Below, one piece after another: positions 1 to 12,083 of a stretch of DNA of 64,000 nt (position 1 is the first letter of the stretch; each line of letters opens with the position of its first letter). This stretch comes from Sclerodactyla briareus (lineage: Eukaryota > Echinodermata > Holothuroidea > Dendrochirotida > Sclerodactylidae): the NCBI GenBank assembly GCA_026419785.1, contig JAODTK010003888.1, positions 202,501 to 266,500 of the forward strand, read 5' to 3'. A program made the translations under genes and the position numbers. Below the pieces are notes generated by a model. That model worked only from the letters and a program-made list of their open reading frames with translations. It searched no databases and was not told the origin of the DNA.

Positions 1-3000
1 TTCCGATTAACACCGCGATGATTGAACGGTAATATGGTCACATCAGCACCTGCCTAAAACCAACATGTCATAGTTTCGCACCTCGTGTATCTTCACAACG
101 TCAGTGGACATATCGTTTTGAAAACTTTTTCCTTTTTCAAATTAGTCGGACGAAAAGAGGAAAAATTCGGCAGTATATCGTCATAGCTTGCGATTTCAAA
201 CGTGTGGCTTGATCACAGGTTCAAGTGCGCATGCTCACAACCACACCCGTGGGTTCTGTCTGGACAAATAGAGGCATTGATTATGTACATACCGCACTGT
301 GATTTTCTTGTGGGGGAGGGGAGGGGAGGTGAAGCTATGAGAAGTCAGTCAGTATTTCATTCCCATATTTGCAATTTTGCTCCGTCGGAGTTAGTGAGGT
401 AGAGAGTTGAAGGGTTAACCATCCGAACCATTCTGGAGTTACGCCCCTAAGGGCAATTGGCCTTTTCGCAAATAGCCTCTCGCAATGCATTGTGGTCTAG
501 CTCAGGGGGCAAATTAGGCAATCTTTGGGAGGACAAATCAGGAAATTTAGCAGATTTAAAAATGATTTTTCTGGCGAGAAATAGCACATATTAGCCAAAA
601 TGTTCACGATAAAGATGTAAAAGAATTTCGGGAACAACTTACTAAATTTTGAGAGAAAAATATGCACAGCGAATGAGGAAGATAATCGAAACTTACAAGT
701 TTTTCCAATACATGCTAACACAAGTCTATGGCTGAATCGAATACAGTTGAAACTTGATTCGGATTATAAGTATTGGTTGAAACAATATTATACATCATTA
801 TTCTTCACTTCTCATCATCACTGGCACTCGATTCCCTCTACACTCTAAACAAAATAATGGTAAGGAGTTCATCACTTTTCTAAGCACTATTCTGCCATCA
901 CTTTCGAACGTATTCATTTTCAAACATGGTGAATATATCTGTATAAGTTTGGGAGCTTGTTGAATTGAACCCGATAAAATTAGCATGGAATTGAGGCCAT
1001 CTCAGACGTATAGAAGGCTCAGTATGACTCGAATATTCCATATCCAGAGTATTTAGGATCTAAGGTAGAACACTCCCACCAATTTTAATGGAAATCGGAC
1101 AATTTTTTTCATAATTTGTGTAACTTGGACACATTATTTGACCAGTGATTCCGAACCTACGCTAAAAGTTCCATTCAGCCTTTATTCCATGTCCTCCTTT
1201 CCAGCCACGAAGCTACCCATACTGTGGTAATCTATTGTATTGACTGATAACAAAAACTACGATGGATTTTTTTTTTTTTTTTTTTTTACATTTGTTAGGC
1301 CTACGGCCGGCAGGCTTTTTTATTTAATTAGCGGATTGATCACCATTTTCTCCAAGAAAAGGACTGATTTGAGTGTCGTATTTTGACTAGGGTTTCTTCT
1401 TGTAAATGGGGGTATTCGACGATGGCATTCAATTTCAATATCATTGCTGCTTATTTTCTCGAATATTTCAAAGGCTGATTGGAACTTTAGGAGCAGTTGG
1501 TCAATGTCGTTTACATGACTGCACGACAGAAATGCCTCGCGGTATACCGGGACCAATTTTACATTGACATATCAATGTGGCGATACACCATACCGATATC
1601 GAATGGCACTTGGACGATTTTCCATCGTGACGTCATGCAAACATCGTCGTCGCTAGTAGGCGGCAATGTCTCTTTAAATTTCTCTGGATCGAATGTGGAC
1701 CATATATCAGCCGATTCTAGTGATATCGGATAATATTCAAATTTTGGCAATAAAACAGCGTATCCCTGCATTGAAGATGCAAATTAGAATACGCGATTAA
1801 CATTTTCACGCCCAATCATTCCAGTCAGGCATCCGTTATACTGTCTTCCGTATGAGCACACTCGAGCACCCAATAAAACATTCTTAAAAGAAGACTATTA
1901 ACCCTACTCAATCATTCCTCTCTTGCCAATGCGTGATACACATACGCCTACACACCCATCCACACACACACACAAACACGGTGATTGGTTATATTGTATC
2001 TTCTGACTCTTTTCAGACGAGAGTAGAGAAATAGCAAAGCTCAAACACTGGACAGACACCCAGCCACAATTCTTGAGAGTGGGAAGGAAGCTATAGGTAT
2101 TTTGAAACCAAAAATGAACACATATATTAGGTTGATGTACATAGCGTTTGTCGTGCAAATTCTAACATAATACAAGTCTCCTTTTAGTGGCCCCATAACA
2201 AAGGGATACATTCAACTCTTATCGGCCAGCATATAGACAGACTGGGGAGTAGGAGCTATCTCGTTATAATGTTGGGTGCATATGTCAGCCGATGCATGTC
2301 CGACACTAACAACACAAGTTGGGTATGTCTTTTGCAGGAATCGATTGCTCGAATCCACATCGGTAATAAGGTAGAGATCATTCACTCGTGGGCTCTAATA
2401 TTAGCGGGTTCGTGTCAGGCGAGATAATTAATTAATTAGGGGAATTGATTCCCCGAAACCAAATCCATGTTAAGTATCCCTGTAGGAGGATGTGCGATAT
2501 TATTGACATTCAGTCTATTGACATACTGTTGAGCATCAGCGCTGTACGACCCAATGCAAATACCGCCACGTTATCTCAACATATGGTCTGGTTTTCATAA
2601 GTATTATAGCCTCTGTTTTCTTTCCCGCGTCATCGGCTGGGAGGTCCAATATTTGTGGTACGTCAAAAAACAATAAATTGAGTTGACAGCATACATAAGC
2701 GCGCTTCGGTTAGGAGAGGTCGGAGAACGGGAAACCGCACGGTGACGGAGCACTGAAAGCTCAAAAGCCTTCGGGCTGCATCTGAGAGACAGGGGAAAGT
2801 ATGAGAATGCTTATGTAACTCATGGAGGGTGATCGTTGGAACGTATACAGAGTAGGCGGCGGTGACTGCGAGAGAGTACCTCGATAGCAGATAGTCATTT
2901 CAATAAATAATGTAGACTACAACATTACTGACTTCCGGAGATCATACATCACATACTAGAGGTTTAAAATTGAGCCTCGAAGGACTCATTTCTCTATTTG

Positions 3001-3050
3001 TTCTATATATTGTATTCAGTTTACAATTTCACGAAATATCTACAGAACTG
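1..3050. other. Unannotated non-coding stretch
   Basis: I see no gene here. Open frames are short and unlike any family I know. A short CA-rich run lies near 1955-1978 and a poly-T run near 1266-1287. The segment around 1570-1735 shares a TGACGTCATGC core and gcgata/accgatatcg-like motifs with the segment at 11749-11905, so it is probably a diverged copy of the same dispersed repeat. An AATAAA motif occurs near 2900 without an attached coding region. Confidence 0.5.
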
Positions 3051-3056
3051 TTGCTG

Positions 3057-3085
3057 GTTGCCATAGCGACGGTTGCTATGGTAAC
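3057..3085. promoter_or_regulatory. Paired X-box-like (RFX-type) motifs
   Basis: Two 14-bp motifs lie one base apart. GTTGCTATGGTAAC (3072-3085) fits the RFX X-box consensus GTHNYYATRRNAAC exactly. GTTGCCATAGCGAC (3057-3070) fits with one mismatch at the third-last base. The two are also near inverted repeats of each other (12 of 14), so the pair could simply be a hairpin or a repeat terminus. A related sequence (GGTTGCCATAGTTAACC) occurs near 22090. No gene start is recognisable nearby, so a regulatory role is only an inference. Confidence 0.3.
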
Positions 3086-3796
3086 AATTGTGGTTGTTAA
3101 GGAAATCCACTGAGTTATGCTCTATGGTGACGTACCCATAGATGCTGGTTGGCCCAGCAACGGGGTGCACTCGAAATAGTGTCCGTTAGTGTGTGTTGTC
3201 TGTGTGTGTGTATTCGCGTTTCTGTAAGCTCTTTTACTGTTTTTCCGCAAATATATATCCAATTTGGAGTGGCCGAATATCTTCAAGTTTTTGACTCGCC
3301 TGTGAATATTCACAAAGCCGAATTTCTTTAAAATCAGGCCAATATTATCGAAATTTGTGAATTTTATGGAGGAAAACCCTCCAACGCGGGGAGTGCTGGT
3401 GTTCCCTTTATCTAAGGCATTTTTTCAATATAGTCGTCCCACCTTTTTTTTCACTAGTTGTCAAAATATTCGGATCCAATGGCTGACTGATTTCAAATTT
3501 TTGTAACAAAGTGAATAGGCACATTTGCAACTATTATATTTTGATAATTTTTCACTATTGCCAACTTGCAAGATCTTTGGACCGACACGGCTGAACAGTT
3601 TCACATTTTCACACACTGGCTTGTATTGTGTTCATTTAGGCCGTCATAACAAGTCAAACGGACGAGGAGGAACGACTATAACAAATCTAATTTGGTGAGA
3701 AAGGATGACTATCTAAAGGTTCAAGCAAGATGTTAATCTGTAGAGTTATCGACCTTCAACGTTTTTCTCAATCGTACAAAAAGTTGGGGTCCGATA

Positions 3797-4020
3797 CTGA
3801 TATCATCAAATATTTAATGATATCACCAAATATTTGATGATTCACCATTATTTAATGATATCAGTAATTGTGAATTGGTGATATCATCAAATAATTGTGA
3901 TATCATCAAATAATTGTGATATCATCAAATAATTGTGATATCATCAAATAATTGTGATATCATCAAATAATTGTGATATCATCAAATCAATTAATGATAT
4001 CATCAAATAATTGGTGATTG
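3797..4020. repeat. 19-bp tandem repeat array
   Basis: The unit tgatatcatcaaataattg repeats with an exact 19-bp period; GATATCATC starts at 3880, 3899, 3918, 3937, 3956 and 3975, with a diverged copy at 3996. Flanking parts (3797-3878 and 3996-4020) carry degenerate units, some inverted (ATCAAATATTTGATG-like). Each unit contains the palindrome TGATATCA. There are no unique spacers between units, so this is a minisatellite and not a CRISPR array. Confidence 0.9.
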
Positions 4021-6030
4021 ATCATTAATAGTGAATAAAAATAAAACGGCTTGCCATAGGTCCGCATTTCACTGATGTGTGACGCAGCAGTTGAACAAAA
4101 CAGAAATCTCCTTTTATGTTTTTTATTTGTCGGGCTAAATAACTCAACATCTCCACGAAAGTCATACTGCTCTCCTATTAATATAAAGTTCGAAGTGAAA
4201 TTGGTGCGTGAATTTCAATAGGAAAAACAATATCTTTGATATATACCCGCCGCCTGAATCGAATGAGTTACATAGACACTGTGTGGGATAAGGGCTCACC
4301 CTCATGACCATAGGACAATCGTTGTCTTAAGGGGGGGGGTGGCAATACATGCACGCGGATCTCTCAGACCACATCAGTACACCCACGCTGCTGGCTGTAT
4401 CCTAGTCACATTATGAGGTGAAGCACATTTTCAGCTCAAATCTCGCCGTATTCCAAAGGCCCGATACGGCAAATTGATAGGATGAATGATTACCTTGACA
4501 TATACGTTTAGGCGCACACCTGCATGCCTAAACAGAGATGTACGCGCTCTCCCTACAGTTACCGCAATTCGGTGAGAGAACCCTTCAAGTGTCGATCCCT
4601 GTAGGCCTAGTTCTGCAATGTCATCACAAATTCGCCCTGCCCGTTTGCCTGATATATGCGTTCCTATAGATCCGGAGTTTTCCCTCGTCATTTCTGAAGG
4701 CTCTGATAATATGATATGTCATCCCCGCTGCTAACTGGCATAAATATATCAGGCTACTTCAACTGCGCCTTGGGGCGAGCGCTCTTAAGTACTATTTCCA
4801 CTCCATTTGGCGTTTCCTGTAGCGGCGCAATTAAGTGTCCGTGTTTGTCAACGATCTCTCAACTTGTGGACGTCGCTTTGTAAATGTTGAACAGCGTTTC
4901 TCAGACCGATATTCGGACTGTCGCAGCAGTTCGTGTCTGCTGACGCCTTGCTGGAGTTTTTTTCTTCTTATCCTCATTACTATTTCATTCTAACGTTCCG
5001 AACGGCCACCCCAAGCGAAAATACTGAACGCGGCGGGGTATTTTTTGTCAGTTCGCGTGAGCGTAGAAAGCAAGTCTCTTCTCCCTAGCAGCCCTAACAC
5101 AGTTAAAGGAGAATGAAAGTCTGGAAATATCTTTACATATATGAAGCAGCAGTGTGTGCTGAACATTCTACACAAAAAAACATTAAAAAATATTATTCCC
5201 TTCCCAAGTTATATGCATTTAAAACAAAGAGATGGGCGCTGCCATTTTCCCTCCAGGGGAATGGCAGGAGACTTGAACAAGACTATATTATGATGTCACA
5301 CAACCCCTACTAGCTGGCATTTAATGTATCTCTTTGTTTTTCCAACCTATCATTCACATGACTGTGCACAACAATGTACCCTTTTTTTATATTGAATCAC
5401 TGGAAGATATAATGCAAAGATAGAGTTAAGACTAAATTGGATCGAATCTATGCACAATCTTAGAATTAATTGATCACAAATTATAATAAAGAACAAAAGC
5501 CTCTCGAGTACAAGTGGTTAGGTGATATCACATATCTTATCAAATGGCAGCGTCCTGTCGTTTCATTCAAAGGGACATATCTCGAAAAATATGCAATACT
5601 TTTAGATGAAATTTGGGAAAGATGTTCATGACATGATGGTCTCTCATTTAACAATATCAGTTCACTTTCCATGTTCATCTTCCTCTTCAACTTTCCGCCC
5701 ATGTAAGGTAGACATATATGTGAAACTGAACGAAGCATGCATCAACATATACCTGTTTTTTTTTTCGTTTTTTTTCTCGTATGTTAAATATTACTGTGGA
5801 TTCATTCTCTAAACCCATCTTCCAGAGCAACGTCACACTCATGGACGAGAATGTGTATAACCGATATGTTAACTCCCGGAATCATTGAGAATAATTACGA
5901 AAGAATGGGTTGTTTCGGTCATGTGACCAGTTTCGAACAGGTGTCACTTGCTAACTATCAGGCGATCCTGTAGCCACAGGGATGTGTGTGGGAGGAGGGG
6001 GTGTAAACTCCATATCATAAGTGGTAAAAA
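4021..6030. other. Unannotated non-coding stretch
   Basis: No gene, RNA or mobile element is recognisable. A G run sits at about 4331-4339 and T runs near 5757-5774. The short open frames on both strands have no family resemblance. Confidence 0.5.
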
Positions 6031-6039
6031 TCCATACAC

Positions 6040-7130
6040 ACTACCTGGCTAATGGGATGAAACACTTTTATGATCAAATTCATCGTGCGTGTGTGAACCA
6101 ATTTTATGACCAGGCTCGCTGCTAGTGTAACACATAGGGTCGGTTTTGTCTTTGTTTTTTTTTTTTGTTTTTTTTTTTCAATCAAGAGATCACCATTTGT
6201 CTGCATCAATATAACTTAATCAGATAATAGATGGAACCCATTTATATTCAATGTCAACACTTCCATCACTTGTATAATCGAGGTCACTCTGTGTGTAATG
6301 TCATCGATGACATTACTTGTGTAACCAGATCAACACATATCAAAGTGTCTAATTGTGTATTCGATGGCAACACCTCTAAGAATCAGGGTCACCGATCGTG
6401 TGTTTCCTGGGAACACTTTTTACATAAAGATCATCCCTCGCATAATGGATGGGACCACTTTTATAATCAAGGTCACCACTCGTGCAATGAATGGAACCAC
6501 TTTTATAATCAAGGTTATCACTCGTGTAATGGAGTTCATGGTCACCACTTGAGTAATGATGTCAGCAAAGTCAACAGTAATTGATGGAATTGTTTTTTAT
6601 AATCGAGATGTCTAATTGTACATTTGATAGACCCATCTCTATAATCAAGGTCACCACTCGTGCAATGAATGGAACACTTTTATAATCAAGGTCACCACTT
6701 TTGTATCGGATGGAACCACATCTGAACCAAGATCATTATTTGTGTAATTGGTGGAAGGACTTTTATGATTAACTGCTCTGGTAAATGATGAATCCACTTT
6801 TCAAAATCGAGATAACCACTTGTCAAGCTCGTGCAACGAGGGGAAATATCTATTCCATATTCTTATAATCAGGGCCATCACTTGTCTAATGGATGGAACC
6901 ACTTCTACAATTAGCCCTACACTTGCAGGTCAATCAATGGTGGAACAATTGTCTAATCAATCAGATCACCAATTATGTAATGGATGAAACTAATTGTATA
7001 ATTGGGGTCAACATTTGTGGGCCTGTTTCATTGGTAGAACCATTGTTCTGATCAATTACACCGTTTGTAATGGATTGGACACTTTTACAATTTCAAGGTA
7101 ACAACATGTGTAATAGATAAGACAAGAAGG
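6040..7130 (+). repeat. Degenerate 42-bp minisatellite
   Basis: A ~42-bp unit recurs many times with variable divergence; its core is atggaaccacttttataatc followed by aaggtcaccactcgtgtaatgg. The best-preserved units are at about 6440-6540 and 6640-6720. Because 42 is a multiple of three, units left in phase give an open frame of 14-residue repeats (6231-6584), but neighbouring units carry indels that break all frames. The array runs directly into the ~310-bp tandem repeats. Related degenerate units reappear at 8160-8420. Confidence 0.8.
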
Positions 7131-7194
7131 CCGACACTTTGAAGGCCTGTATCATTGTATCATTAGTGGAACCATTTCTCCTGACGACAGTCCA

Positions 7195-8045
7195 TGAATC
7201 TCTGTAGTCATGACAGTGTGCGCGCGTGTGTGTGGGACGCCTGGCTTGTGGGAACGATAACTCGACCGCACCTGGATGTATTGAGCTCATACACGGTGTT
7301 GTGTGGGTTCCCCATGATGAGTACATGACCCTCATTGTTTTGAGGTCCGGTCAGAAGTCATCTGAGGTCACCAGAGGCCAACTGAGTCTGAAGACCTTAA
7401 GGACACGGTTGGCCCGGACGGGACGGTTGGCCCGATCAAACTGAAATTTGCCATACTGCCTTCTCATGGAGAGTACGAGAAGCTTTTTCTGGTGTGGAGC
7501 GGGCGTCATTTTTTATGAAAATTAGAAATGTGGAAAACTAATATTTTGTCAATTTCAGCTTGTGGACACAACCAAAACTCAACCCCACCTGGATGGATCA
7601 AGCTCAGACTTGGAATTTGGGTTCCCCATGATGAGTATATGATACTCATTGCTTAGGGTTTGGGTACAGGGTCACCTGAGAGGTCGAAGTTGGAAAACCT
7701 GTGGACACCTAAGTCCAAGAATGCTTTGGCCGATCAATCTGAAATTTTGAATACTGCTTCCTCGTGGATCTTAGGAGAACCCCATTGTTTTTTAGTGTAG
7801 AGAGGGCCATTCTTGGTGACAATCGAGAAATTGTTAAAAAATCTTTATTTTGGCCAATTTTAGCTTGTGGACACACTAACTCAAAACAAACGTCACCTGG
7901 ATGATTCAAGCTCATATACTTGTTATGTGGGTTCTCCATGATAGGTACATGATTTCTATTGTTTTGGGGTCAGGTCATCGGACATCTGAGGTCACCAGAG
8001 GTCAAAGTCTGACAACCTTGTGGACACGATAAGTGTTCTTGGTTC
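7195..8045 (+). repeat. Tandem array of ~310-bp repeat units
   Basis: Three successive segments align to each other, starting with AGCTTGTGGACAC-like sequence near 7245, 7558 and 7864 (period about 306-313 bp); the last unit is partial. Each contains a CACCTGGATG..TCAAGCTCATA block, a CCCATGATGAGTACATGA block, and a GAGGTCACCAGAGGTCA block followed by CTTGTGGACAC. A TG-rich microsatellite (7213-7232) marks the left edge, followed by ACGCCTGGCTTGTG. The same edge structure appears inverted at 59340-59420. I take this as a dispersed family that can also form tandem arrays. Confidence 0.8.
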
Positions 8046-8149
8046 TATCGAGATGGAGTGTGGTGTTCATAATCCCATTATCCCATTGTTCTTGTAATTG
8101 GTCATAGGTTAGAAGGAAAAACTGAGTCACAATCACTAAAAGCCTTTGG

Positions 8150-8420
8150 GACTGTCTAGGTTCTAATTAAGATCATCACCGGCGTAATGACTGGGGTCAC
8201 TTTAGCGATCAAGGTCACCAGTTACCAGTTTTCCCAAATCGAGGTTACTGTTTGTGTAACTGATGATAAGATGTGCAACTTTCTTGTCATTAAAGTGCCA
8301 TATTTGGCAGAATTGGTCTAGGGAATTACACAAGTGATGGCGACCATGAAGAAAGCTTGTGGCATCTTGATTACAAAAGTGGTCACTTTGGTTACAAATA
8401 TAGTGGCAATGTAAACGGAT
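8150..8420. repeat. Degenerate minisatellite flank
   Basis: Units related to the 42-bp minisatellite occur here, for example GATCAAGGTCACC near 8206. Further along, similar words appear reversed (cttgattacaaaagtggtcac near 8370). The family therefore seems to brack the ~310-bp array on both sides, with inverted orientation on the right. Confidence 0.5.
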
Positions 8421-8519
8421 AATTCATATAATAGCAATAGTGAAGCCGACCGAAAACAGTGACCTAGTACATGCATGTGTTATCCGTGGACAATCATTTC
8501 TGCAATATATGAAAGCCCG

Positions 8520-8553
8520 TTTTTTTTTTTTTTTTTTTTTTTTGGGGGGGGGG
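8520..8553. repeat. T24-G10 homopolymer junction
   Basis: A run of 24 T is followed directly by 10 G. A similar T12-G12 junction lies at 28090-28113. These are simple-sequence tracts with no coding content. Confidence 0.9.
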
Positions 8554-8559
8554 TTGATA

Positions 8560-11500
8560 AATAATTCCATAACCGATAGTACCCTCATCAAACTGTAGGA
8601 AAATCCTCCGGGTATACGGTCGAATTAAATCAGTAAAGCAGGGCTGCTTGTAATTATGAACTTTGGATAGTGGAATTACTATAGGACGTTTGTTGGTGGC
8701 CATTTACTGCAAATGCGGCTGAAATGCTGTCGGGAACTCCCCGAACAGCACGCAGGTGGTAATTCCCCTTTAATCCAATGAAGAAGGCAACATTTCCATT
8801 AATCAATGCACAATGGGAGGAATTCTGGGAAGCGCACCTCAGGCCTATGAGGGAACGTGCCAAAGTATTCAGTATTCCGGGTAGAGGCTTTTATCGACTT
8901 AAACAGCGAGCTATTAATTTTTTAACACCACGGTGTGTTACTGCGTATGCGTCCTCTGTGGCATAGTTATATATCGTTAATTAATCGTGGCTGTTCACGA
9001 AGGCATGCAATAGAATAACACCGGTCTGTTTTATAATCACTTAAAAACGTCATCGAATGTTCGGAGAGGCATGCCACCGTTTGTGTCTCTATAGCTTGCG
9101 GTGTTCGCCGTCTGATTATTTAACATTTTGTAAAAGAGTCGTGGCTCCACAAACGATTGGAAAGGCAGGCATTTGCTTTCTTGCCTCGATTTTCAATTTC
9201 CTGAAAGTTCACAACTACCGTCTCATTATATTCGCGATGGAGCTATTATAGGATCGACTGGGAAAGGCATTAGCCTGTAATAATGATGCAATTTGGAAAA
9301 CTGTCAGTGAATACAAAACAGAAGTGTGTGTGCTGCTCTTTATCATGTTACACACTGACGCGTTCAGCAGGGGTTGCATCCCTATAGCAGAGTGTTGTAT
9401 TAATGAGTGATTCGTACATGGCGCAAACCTACACTAAAATACGCTTGCCTAATATATGCAGACAGTTAGAAAACAATTACCCGACCTGGTCATTGAACGA
9501 AAATAGACCGAATTACTGCGGGAGCGCATTCATATTATGCAGAAACAACTTAATCAATTCAATACTACAGCTCGATTGCATCTGGTATAGACGCATCATC
9601 CAAATTCAAAATAGCCTGGAAAGGCTCGAAAAGACTAAACATGACATCACAAAGCGAAAACGTTGATAAATGTGAAACAAGAACTGGAAAAACTGTTGTA
9701 CAGACCTTGATCTCTCAAATGGCCAATCACGTTGCCTATAGGGCCCCTGAGCACTACTGTGAATCGGGGCGCTGTCGGGGCATAACAAACGGCTCCCCAC
9801 TGACTTCACTCCTGCATAGACGCTTCATTACAGCAAGTTACCGAGGCTGGATCGCAACTACTGGCATTGCAATGCTTTTTCATCTACTACCCCACACAAC
9901 ATGTGCTTCGAGAAAAGACACCAGTCTAAACACATGAATTCCTAAGTGCAATGTATTTTAGCGTTTGACAACCAGGTGATAACCAAAAGTAAAGTGGGAC
10001 CTGTAACGTCCTGAATGTGGAAGCCCCCCCCCCCCCCCCCGCTGCTCCATTTCATGTGCCTACAAGGCATTTCATCAACTCTCACAACATGTTGAAGCGG
10101 CGCTTTGGCTACTTGGTCAATGGCTGCCTGGTCAATTTTTCGCGATTTCATTTTTAAATCAACTTTTCGAAACTTCGCAATTGATCTGGAGATTCTGGGA
10201 GTCGATTTCTGTGACAAGGAACTATTATCACTACTATTACATCTATTACTTTTAGAACGCGTTTTACGTTAAACTTATTTAATCTAGGTAACTCACAGCG
10301 CATTTAGCATTTGAGTTTTGCTTTGTCTCAGAAGTTTGGGTTGAAAGAAAAAATGGGTTTTAAATTGAATATTTACGATTACAGGGCGGGACCGCACGGG
10401 ATTTGATGGATGTCGGCTCCGATATTGCGTCCATTCGCGATATGGCGCCCTGACTATCCAAGCCCGACTGTGATAACTGGCTCGGCATGGGAGAATGAGA
10501 GTCCGATACATCAGACACGTGATGATTGAGGAGAAAATGTCCAAATCTCTGCTTCCCTAATCGCGGAGACGTTCCTTGTTTCGTTTATAATGTATTACAT
10601 TTCCCGCGCAGGGGGGAAGTCGAGCGTTTCGAGATCATGGCGTTCAGATCGAGCGAGTTCGTCAGATGTCGCCCGCGCTACGGCTGATTAGGCCTTGGCA
10701 ACCTCGCTCTGGTGCATTAGACATAATTCCGTGTTATTACTCTGTATCGCGCCCTGCGAAGGATGAGGAGTGATTTAGATACAGCTTGCTCTCTCCTACC
10801 TCCGTGCTTGGCTGGGCGCCCACATCCTGCCTCTGCGAAAAAAAAAAATCCTCTCATTCTTTTCATTTTCGCTCCTCACCCAACCCGCGGGAACGCGCAA
10901 TATTGCAATATTGCAATAAAAATATAAGTTGTTATAGACGTAATTCAATCACACGCAACGGATGGACGACTACAAAAGCTGAAAAGCCCATTTCGAAGCA
11001 TTTTTGTCAGTTCGTGCATAGCCCATAAGCGATATAAGAGTTCCCCATACGAACCTTCTGATCGGTGAAAGTGATTCCATTTTGGTAGCAATGATGAATT
11101 ATCAGAAATGTTATGTTTCAGCTGCTATGCTCTGTTCGTAACTCAGGGTTGGACTCTTTGTAATCGGAATGGTCTCTACATTACTGTGCCTACCAACTGA
11201 CCAAGTTACCGGTCACATGATAGGATACAAAAGACAGCGAGACTCAATCAGATGACTTTCCTGATACACCCAAGCTGGGCCGAGCTATCTTTTTCTTTCA
11301 CAATGACTTTCACACACCCATAAACAAATAAACGGGATAGTTTGGTAACTTGTCATTAGGCATTATGACTATAGTTTTTTTTATGCTGGTCTCCATGCCT
11401 GAAACCCGGATATTTGAGGATAACACTTACTGTGTGTTGGGTGAAGAGGGGTCTCTGATAGATGAATTATGTGTTATGGTGGGGGTATACCCATGGGCAG

Positions 11501-11740
11501 ACGCATACCGTCGTTCGATTAAACTGCGCTCAAAAAGGTACCCGTGTGTCTTTATGCCTTGATGCCAAATGTTTCAAAGGTTTTCCGCAAATGATTATAT
11601 GTCACGAAAAAGGTCACAAGAAATAGTGAAAATCGGCCAAAACATGTGAATTTATTTGGAAGATCGATATTTGGAGATGGTTGGTGCACAATGTATGCAG
11701 CGAAGTAAGACTATACTTAGCAGTTAATAATTCGATATTA
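8560..11740. other. Unannotated stretch with a CpG-rich patch
   Basis: No gene is recognisable; the open frames at 9403-9666 and 9641-9937 have no family resemblance. A C17 run lies at 10024-10040. The part from about 10380 to 10720 is richer in CpG than its surroundings and contains TTTCCCGC (10600-10607), which fits the E2F consensus TTTSSCGC. It could be a promoter or enhancer, but no exon can be attached to it. Confidence 0.4.
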
Positions 11741-11748
11741 CAGTGTTC

Positions 11749-11905
11749 CGGGACTATCGTGCATCGTGAATATCATATTAACGATATACCGTAATCGATA
11801 CCGTACGGTATTGCACTGTGACGAGTTTTTCGTCTTGACGTCATGCGAACGACGGCGGCGTTCGCATGACGTCACCGCGAATATTCGCCAGACGATATTG
11901 CCTCT
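11749..11905. repeat. Dispersed repeat with a perfect hairpin
   Basis: This segment contains a perfect 16-bp inverted repeat, TGACGTCATGCGAACG at 11836-11851 and its complement at 11859-11874, around a 7-base GC-rich loop. Each arm starts with the CRE-like palindrome TGACGTCA. The surrounding words (cgatataccg, accgtacggtat, TGACGTCATGC, tgcctctttgat) are shared in diverged form with 1570-1735 and, more weakly, 28020-28200. The segment is probably a copy of a repeat family. Confidence 0.6.
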
Positions 11906-12035
11906 TTGATTACAACGCCCCCCCCCCCCCCTTCCGTTGTATGGGCGCAATAGATCAGTTCTCATACAGGTATACACACTGTTATCAGGTATATGGTCCT
12001 ATAGCACATCTGGAAACGCGTTAATGTATAATTTC

Positions 12036-12080
12036 GGGGTCTTTGGTATAACCGACCTGGTCGGTTATACCAAAGACCCC
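12036..12080. repeat. Perfect 22-bp-arm hairpin
   Basis: Positions 12036-12057 and 12059-12080 are exact reverse complements, separated by a single T at 12058. The arms start with GGGGTCTTTGGTATAACC. Nothing coding is attached. It lies just upstream of a 170-bp tandem duplication. Confidence 0.9.
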
Positions 12081-12083
12081 CCG

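Noticed and set aside
3880-4010. CRISPR-like array
   Set aside because: The 19-bp units are directly adjacent with no unique spacers, and the context is an animal genome.
6231-6584. 117-codon histidine-rich repeat protein
   Set aside because: It is the in-phase part of a 42-bp minisatellite; adjoining units are frame-broken.
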